Shown: positions 58,580-64,000 of the stretch, in pieces | How positions within the stretch are numbered: the first letter of the stretch is position 1 | How the letters are laid out: the number at the start of each line of letters is the position of its first letter | Assembly: GCF_954871325.1 (NCBI RefSeq) | Contig: NC_088777.1 | Span: 39,967,366-40,031,365 of the forward strand | Direction: 5' to 3' | DNA from: Gordionus sp. m RMFG-2023 | Lineage: Eukaryota > Nematomorpha > Gordioida > Chordodea > Parachordodidae | Length of the DNA: 64,000 bases | Notes under the pieces: model-generated | Told to the model about the DNA's origin: nothing | Databases searched by the model: none | What the model saw: only the letters and a program-made list of their open reading frames with translations | Translations under genes and position numbers: made by a program

Positions 58580-60245
58580 TAAAAAATGAACCTATCTAAA
58601 AAAATGAGGATTGAGACATTTAAATCTTTTTAAATCGGACCAGATCAGGCCAAAGGTAGTAAATTCGGCTGAGAAATATTTAAAAACTCGACTATTATTA
58701 CAAATTAGTAAAAAGTTATAATATATTTATAAATTACATCATAGAATGATATATATCATTCATCCCCTTCTCATACTTACAATATCCATTTCAAAGCCAT
58801 TAATGTCTCTCAACTTGTTTATAGAAGAAAAGTAAAATTGTTTTTAAATTATCTAGAATTATAGTAACTTATATGGGCAAATAAAACAATTTAAGTTTTT
58901 CTATATATACACTCCACTATACTAGGTAAACAAAATTATTATTTTATTTTATTCCATGAATTTTATTATAGGATAATCAGTAGGATACTGTTTTTTTGTA
59001 ATTTTAGTATTCTATTATAATTCTGGGAACGAGAGTTAAAAAAAAACAATTAATTAAAAAATATTTTGGCAATCTCAGTAATCTTATTTAAAATTCTAAT
59101 AACGTGAAATTTAAATAAATAAATAAAAATTTCCCATCAAATTTAACATTTTTATTTTTAGTCAAAATTACAATAACTATAAAATAGTTATTATTTGAAC
59201 AATTATAATTCAAATCTAAATAATATTACAGGCAATGACTGTCATTGATTACAGGTAATTATTTTTAAAGATTATTAAATTTTTTATTAATTCTTAGAAA
59301 ATAACATACAATAATGAACCACTGAATTTTATTTGTCCTTATACTTGCGTAATATGTAATTTTTAGTCAAAAATTACTAAAATCATAGAAAGAAATAGTT
59401 ATTATTTAAACATTTAATAAAATAAAATACCAAATCCAGATAGTTAAAATAGATAATTAAATTTGATGAATAATTAGAAAAAAACGTACAAATAAAATAC
59501 ACCCAACTCATCATTTTAACTTGACTGTACTTGGTAAATAAAATATAAAATCAGTAATAACTGTTTATATTCTAATATACAATTTTAAATTAATGTGAAT
59601 TATAAAAAATTAAATATATAAACCGGCAATAAATGTTAATTAAAAAATATTAAACGGATATAACCGGCGGCACATAAAAAACTATAAAATAAATGTGAAT
59701 TATAAAATGGTAAGTGGATATAACCAGCATATGATTCACTATAAAATAAATTACCCAAAATAGAAATTTAATTTTTTGAGCCTTTAAAATTTATATATAA
59801 TGTATAAAAAATTTAAATGTTGGAAATATAAATTAATACATGAGTTTTTTAGGAATAATTGTATTTTATATGTAATAACTTATAAAGTATTCATTAAAAA
59901 ATATATAATACATTAAAAATTAAATGTGCACAAATAATATTATTAAGAAGTCTATTAGGCCGAATTTTGATCTAGCCAGGCCCAATTTTCTCTAAACTTT
60001 TAAATTCATCTTCTCATTTACAGTTAACTGGGATATTTTTAGTGAATTCGCGCTAACTGGTGGGGGTGGGTATGTATTTTATATTTATTAGATATAAGCA
60101 GAGGTCTCGGGTGTTTGATTGGTAAATATATTCTAAAAATTAAAATTTGCACAGAAAATATCTAATTTGTAAAAGTTATGAGATTTGAAATTGAAAAATA
60201 ACAATATCGGTTACATCTCAAGCACTAGCTTCTTTGGCATCTATA
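58580..60245. other. A+T-rich spacer
   Basis: No gene. Phrases such as AAATAAACCGGC or GGATATAACCGGC and GTCAAAATTACTAAAAT recur loosely in 59000-59750, suggesting an old tandem or dispersed repeat. Confidence 0.4.
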
Positions 60246-60249
60246 ATTT

Positions 60250-60880
60250 AAAATCCAATCATCGTTGGGATTGAACTAATTTTTCAATTTTCACATCCGT
60301 GCTTGGCGTCAAATGCCTATTATTATGAATATTCAAAAGGGCTAAACCATTCAATCTACTTTCAGATGTTGTACTTTTTAGGTATGTTTTTATTCTTTTT
60401 AAAGAAGAGAATGTTCTCTCATTAGTTGCAGTACTAATGGGAAGAGTTGCTAATATATATAATAATTTTTAATACTTTGGGAAAATAATCTAAAAGATGT
60501 ATAAATGATGCAAAGCATCCATAGAATTTTTGGGAGTATATCAACAATAATTAATCTTTTACCATAGTAGGCAATTAGCTAATAAGGCGTCATAATACTT
60601 TAACATCTTCATGTTAAAAATCTGATTAATATTTTTTTTTCTATACCATCTGAAAAAGGTTGGGAAGGCTTTGGTGGAAGTAATATCTGTAGATTGGCAA
60701 GTGTTGCTTGATGAATATAAAATCGTTCATTTATTTGGGTTATAAATGTATCTAAGAAAGGAATAAATACATTTTTTATAATAATCTTCTATTGACCCTA
60801 TATTAATGCTAGGACGATGAGCTTGCCTTGCTGCAAGTCGAGGGTGGCAAATATTAAAAACTCATATAGCTCTGCTTTTG
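60250..60880 (-). pseudogene. hAT transposase remnant, ZMYM1/52-kDa-repressor-like
   Basis: Around 60450-60280 the minus strand reads LPISTATNERTFSSLKRIK, then SESRLNGLALLNIH, the C-terminal hAT dimerisation segment of the animal ZMYM1/THAP-linked family. Further upstream (about 60830-60640) it reads ARQAHRPSINIG and, in another frame, FIPFLDTFITQINERFYIH, both typical of the same family. Several frame changes and stops. G- or C-rich tracts near 61105-61115 and 61540-61580 resemble the terminal tracts of the related element at 24652-30507. The ends are not resolved. Confidence 0.75.
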
Positions 60881-62690
60881 ACTCAACAATAACAAATAAA
60901 ATATAAAATTTCACCAACATTAGCCCTAATTTCCGTGAGTTCTAATAAAATGCTCCCCGCTATTCTCATCGTCTTAATCAAGATGTCATGTTTTTACATA
61001 AAATATATAATTAGTTTGATCTCACATCTATTTTCTTTTGCTATTTTAATTCTATTTTTGTTAATATGCGATAAAATACAAATATTGTTGTGGATATTGA
61101 AAATTGGGAGGGGGGGGGGTGAAATATAAATCTATTATTAAATAAAATATTTATCATTGGTATCTAATACCTTTTTTTAGAAGTATATGTCTTTCTTCTA
61201 GGTTAATTATAAAATTATGTGTACTTTGCTTTTTTGTAAGATAGGATTTTCATCAACATCAATATGTTTAAAAAAATTTCTTATGTCCATAATTATTATT
61301 TGACTAGAAATTTGAAAATGATAGATTAATATTATCCCACTAATTTGAAAACAATAGATAAATATTACGCCAAGGAAAACTTGAAATCGAAATTAATTGA
61401 TAAAATAACTTAGAAAATGAATGTGATTAATTAAATATATATTTAAAAAGAAAGAGATAGGAATAAATATTATAAAATATAAATTAATATAAACAATAAT
61501 ATTTTTGGGAAATATATCTGGTATCTGCATTTTTTGGCTTGGAGGGGGGGGGGGATTTGTCCCCCTGCCCCTCCCTTTGTTGCGTACACGCCTATATAAA
61601 ATAGTTTTAATTTAGAGACTAATTAATATAATTTTCATTTTTAGTAATCATACATATAACATTACAAAATATAATAATTTTGACTAAGATGAAACAAATA
61701 TATTTTTTTTGTTGGTATTAAATGAAAAATATTTTTCATTTTAGAATAAGTAGAAAAAATAATACTTTTAATAATCCGGGTCGGGTATTTTTTCTTGGGG
61801 GGGGGCAATGCATTCAATATTCACAAGGGGGTAGAGGGAGGCAATAAATAAAAAATATCTTTGGGGTAAATGGGTACCTCTAATATGCTTTCACCCTAAA
61901 AAAATAGTAGGGGACCCGCTTAAATGGACAAAAAAATAGAGGGGATAAAATACATTATATCAAATATCTATTTAGAAAGTTATACAAAAATTGAAATATA
62001 TTGCAAAAAATATATGCATAATTATTTAATAATGAATTTCATAATTATATAAGAATAATTATATTATTAAAATAAAATGTAATGCATAAATCGGAAATGG
62101 TCAAAAAATGTGAAAATAAACTACAATAATGGCCATAGCATTCTTTTTTTAAAAATAATATTAACAGCATCCTTGATTGGCTATCGTTTGGAGACATTTG
62201 TTTAACATCTTTTATTATATGGGGAAGAATTTAGCACGAGAGGAGGTCCTTTAACGTTTATTATTATTAAACTGGAAATTTGATTTATCATAAGATAAGA
62301 CTTGCTAGCAAATCCATAATAATGACATTCATAAGGTGAATGCCACTCATTTTTAGCAGTATTACATGGAATTGCGTTAATACAATTTAGAAACTCTCAA
62401 CGGGGGCAATTATTACTTTTATTATTTTCTTCAATATATTCATTCCATTTTTTACGAGTTCCTGGAAACAAATTAGTTTAATTTACTTTTCCCATGACGA
62501 ATGTAAAAGTCTGATTACCATTTATCGTCAAATCAGATAACATAGCAAAAATATAATTTAATAAATATCTTTAATTTCTAAAATTATCGGAATTAGCATT
62601 CATTATCCTATTTTGTATATTGTCTAATAAGGTATTAATATTAATCTTCGTTCATACCTGAATGCCTTCTGTTTTCTTTTAACCTCTCGT
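60880..62690. other. transposon debris with G-rich tracts
   Basis: G homopolymers occur near 61105, 61543 and 61796, the middle one followed by CCCCTGCCCCTCCC and TTGCGTACACGCC, like the end of a hAT. Near 61850-61930 a stretch resembles the ends of the MITE at 23575-24141 (CGGGTCCCCTACTATTTTTTTA on the minus strand). At 62320-62530 the minus strand has coding-like runs (LFPGTRKKWNEYIEENN, then KNEWHSPYECHYYGFAS) of unknown family. No gene called. Confidence 0.4.
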
Positions 62691-62694
62691 ATAT

Positions 62695-62890
62695 AGTTAG
62701 GTAATCGGCTCGCCTAGCCGATTTTAGCCTTTGCCGAATTATTTTGGCGAAGTAAACCTTATTGGCTAAGGCTACGCCTGAACCGATTAATTCTGATAGG
62801 CTAACGTCCTTCGGCATTCCTTTAGATATGCCTAGAAGCGGTAAATTTTCGAGAGGGAGGGATCTTGCCTACTCTCCTAGTTACGCTAAT
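62695..62890. other. G+C-richer structured island
   Basis: About 200 bp with balanced base composition, rich in CGGCT, AGCCG, GCCGA and GGCTAAGGC motifs, with a local inverted repeat TCGGCTCGCCTAGCCGA at the left. No open frame or RNA family recognised. It could be the end of an unknown DNA transposon or a structured RNA. Confidence 0.4.
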
Positions 62891-63074
62891 GGGCGAAAAT
62901 TATATTTTTGCATGGGGCGATCATTTTAAAGAGATAGGAGAGAAGTGGTTTCAAATGGCCATATTATCATTAAAAAAATATACGTAATAAATTTTTGATT
63001 GATTTATAATTGATAATGATTGATTGCCTTTTAGCAATGCAGTTTAGCAATGCATTAGCAATTCAATGTATAGT

Positions 63075-63330
63075 GGGGAAATTTTTTCCGGGGAATTATT
63101 TTCCAGGGGAATTTTATTCCGGGGATTTTTTTTCCGGAGAATTATTTACCTGGGAATTATTTTCTGGGGAATTTTGTTCCGGGCAATTATTTTCCGGGTA
63201 TTTTTTTTCCGGGTAATTAATTTCCGGGAATTTATTTTCCGGGGATTTTTTTTCCAGGGAATTAATTTCCGGGGATTTTTTTTCCGGGAATTTTTTTCCG
63301 GGATTTTTTTTCCGGGGAATTATTTTCCGC
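63075..63330. repeat. 15-bp minisatellite, about 17 units
   Basis: The unit is close to GGGGAATTATTTTCC, repeated with point changes and a few 14-bp units. Because 15 is a multiple of three, long frames stay open on both strands, giving FSGEL-like pentapeptides on the plus strand and EKKSP-like ones on the minus strand. These frames follow from the period and are not by themselves evidence of a gene. Confidence 0.92.
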
Positions 63331-63334
63331 TTAC

Positions 63335-63410
63335 CCTGCAAGCTGACCACACCCTTTAACCTTTTGTCTATTTGATTGTACCAATTTTGATGTATCTCAC
63401 CTAAGTTCAT
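63335..63410 (-). CDS. possible first exon of an unidentified gene
   Basis: A minus-strand ATG at 63410 opens 25 codons (MNLGEIHQNWYNQIDK, then GVVSLQ) ending at a strong donor-like CAGG|GTAAGC. The minisatellite would then lie at the start of the intron. No next exon was recognised, and the reading could be chance. Confidence 0.25.
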
Positions 63411-64000
63411 TTTTTAAATAAAGCAATTCAATCAAAAAATAATTTAAAAAAAGTTTTTAGTACCTCTTTCTTGAAAAATCGCGTCATACATTTTTTTTTT
63501 GCTTAGTGGAAAATTTACTTATTTAAAATGCTGTTGTTTAATATCAATATTATCCTTTCGGCATTTAGACACCAAAAAATAGAGCTCAATAGTTTTATTC
63601 ATATAAAGGCATTTAATAATAAGAGGTACATATTGTCTGACTAATATTGAGTGGCAATATTCATACATTCATATTGATCAAAATACAAATGATGAACAAG
63701 TTAGCAAATATATAGGGCTATTATAACAGAATTAGACAAAACTCGACTGGACCTGGTACAAATCATTTGAAAGCAGACTTTTCACGCAAACTCATTAAAT
63801 TACAAACGGAAGATGTAATACTTTTTGATCAAGCATTAAATAGGAAAAGAGCTGTCTTCCTAAACGTAACTATACACGGAAGCGTAGAAGAATGCTGGAA
63901 ACTATTTAAAAGTGATTTTGCAGAATTATATAATTATTTGCCAAATGTATAAGTCTTTTTTCTAGGAAAGAATAAATAATATCTAGTGAGACGTTAAAAG
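63411..64000. other. window end, unassigned
   Basis: A plus-strand frame at 63767-63952 (ILFDQALNRKRAVFLNV, then GSVEECWKLFKSDFAELY) is protein-like and could be the end of a gene or transposon protein, but I do not recognise it and saw no matching exon upstream. A phrase TTCATATAAAGGC near 63597 also occurs near 7419. Confidence 0.3.

Noticed and set aside
60935-61129. A 64-codon membrane protein
   Set aside because: Hydrophobic only because of A/T-rich codons, ends in a G homopolymer, and lies in transposon debris.
63010-63410. Genuine pentapeptide-repeat protein gene
   Set aside because: Long frames exist on both strands because the 15-bp unit is a multiple of three and lacks stops. No start context or family signature supports either strand.

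Overview
This window reads as nuclear DNA of a very A+T-rich animal-type eukaryote. Reasons: spliced host genes with introns mostly of 38-48 nt, two host proteins of known eukaryotic families (XRCC4 and a BICRA/GLTSCR1-domain protein), and a dense, mixed load of hAT, Mutator-like (MULE), piggyBac, Ty3/Gypsy, small LTR and LINE elements of the kinds found in small invertebrate genomes. I cannot name the species. Host genes occupy only a few kb; most of the rest is transposable-element sequence or A+T-rich spacer.

Layout. 1-3.98 kb: spacer. 4.0-6.3 kb: broken FLYWCH zinc-finger sequence with a small coding-free LTR element (4456-6323) inserted next to it. 7.8-13.05 kb: a BED-finger hAT transposon (copy A) with an internally deleted sister (copy B) inserted in it; both have perfect 8-bp target duplications. 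14.5-15.4 kb: a three-exon host gene I do not recognise. 16.1-17.1 kb: a decayed MULE-family copy holding a small hAT MITE. 17.3-19.0 kb: the BICRA-like gene. 21.7-34.6 kb: a broken Ty3/Gypsy element on the minus strand carrying a 567-bp hAT MITE and a 5.86-kb TTF-finger (ZMYM1-like) hAT, which itself carries a 2.3-kb LTR element with apparently identical LTRs. 34.6-39.6 kb: spacer with hAT debris. 39.6-40.4 kb: the last exon of a Lys/Ser-rich host protein. 40.9-51 kb: a cluster of large inverted-repeat elements, including a palindromic MULE whose arms both carry the 3' part of the transposase gene, plus two nested hAT copies. 51.6-53 kb: a piggyBac fossil. 54.6-55.4 kb: a complete five-exon XRCC4 gene. 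56.25-58.6 kb: a 5'-truncated LINE with an internal inverted block. 60-64 kb: another hAT remnant, G-rich tracts, a G+C-richer island and a 15-bp minisatellite.

The clearest functional content is XRCC4 (non-homologous end joining) and the BICRA-like gene (ncBAF chromatin remodelling). The clearest unusual structures are the dated nest of insertions at 21.7-34.6 kb, a tRNA-Ile-derived sequence with a CCA end at the Gypsy primer-binding site, G+C-rich iterated motifs at the ends of several hAT families, and the palindromic MULE. All exon joins, target duplications and inverted repeats were found by reading the sequence by eye; no search or alignment program was run.
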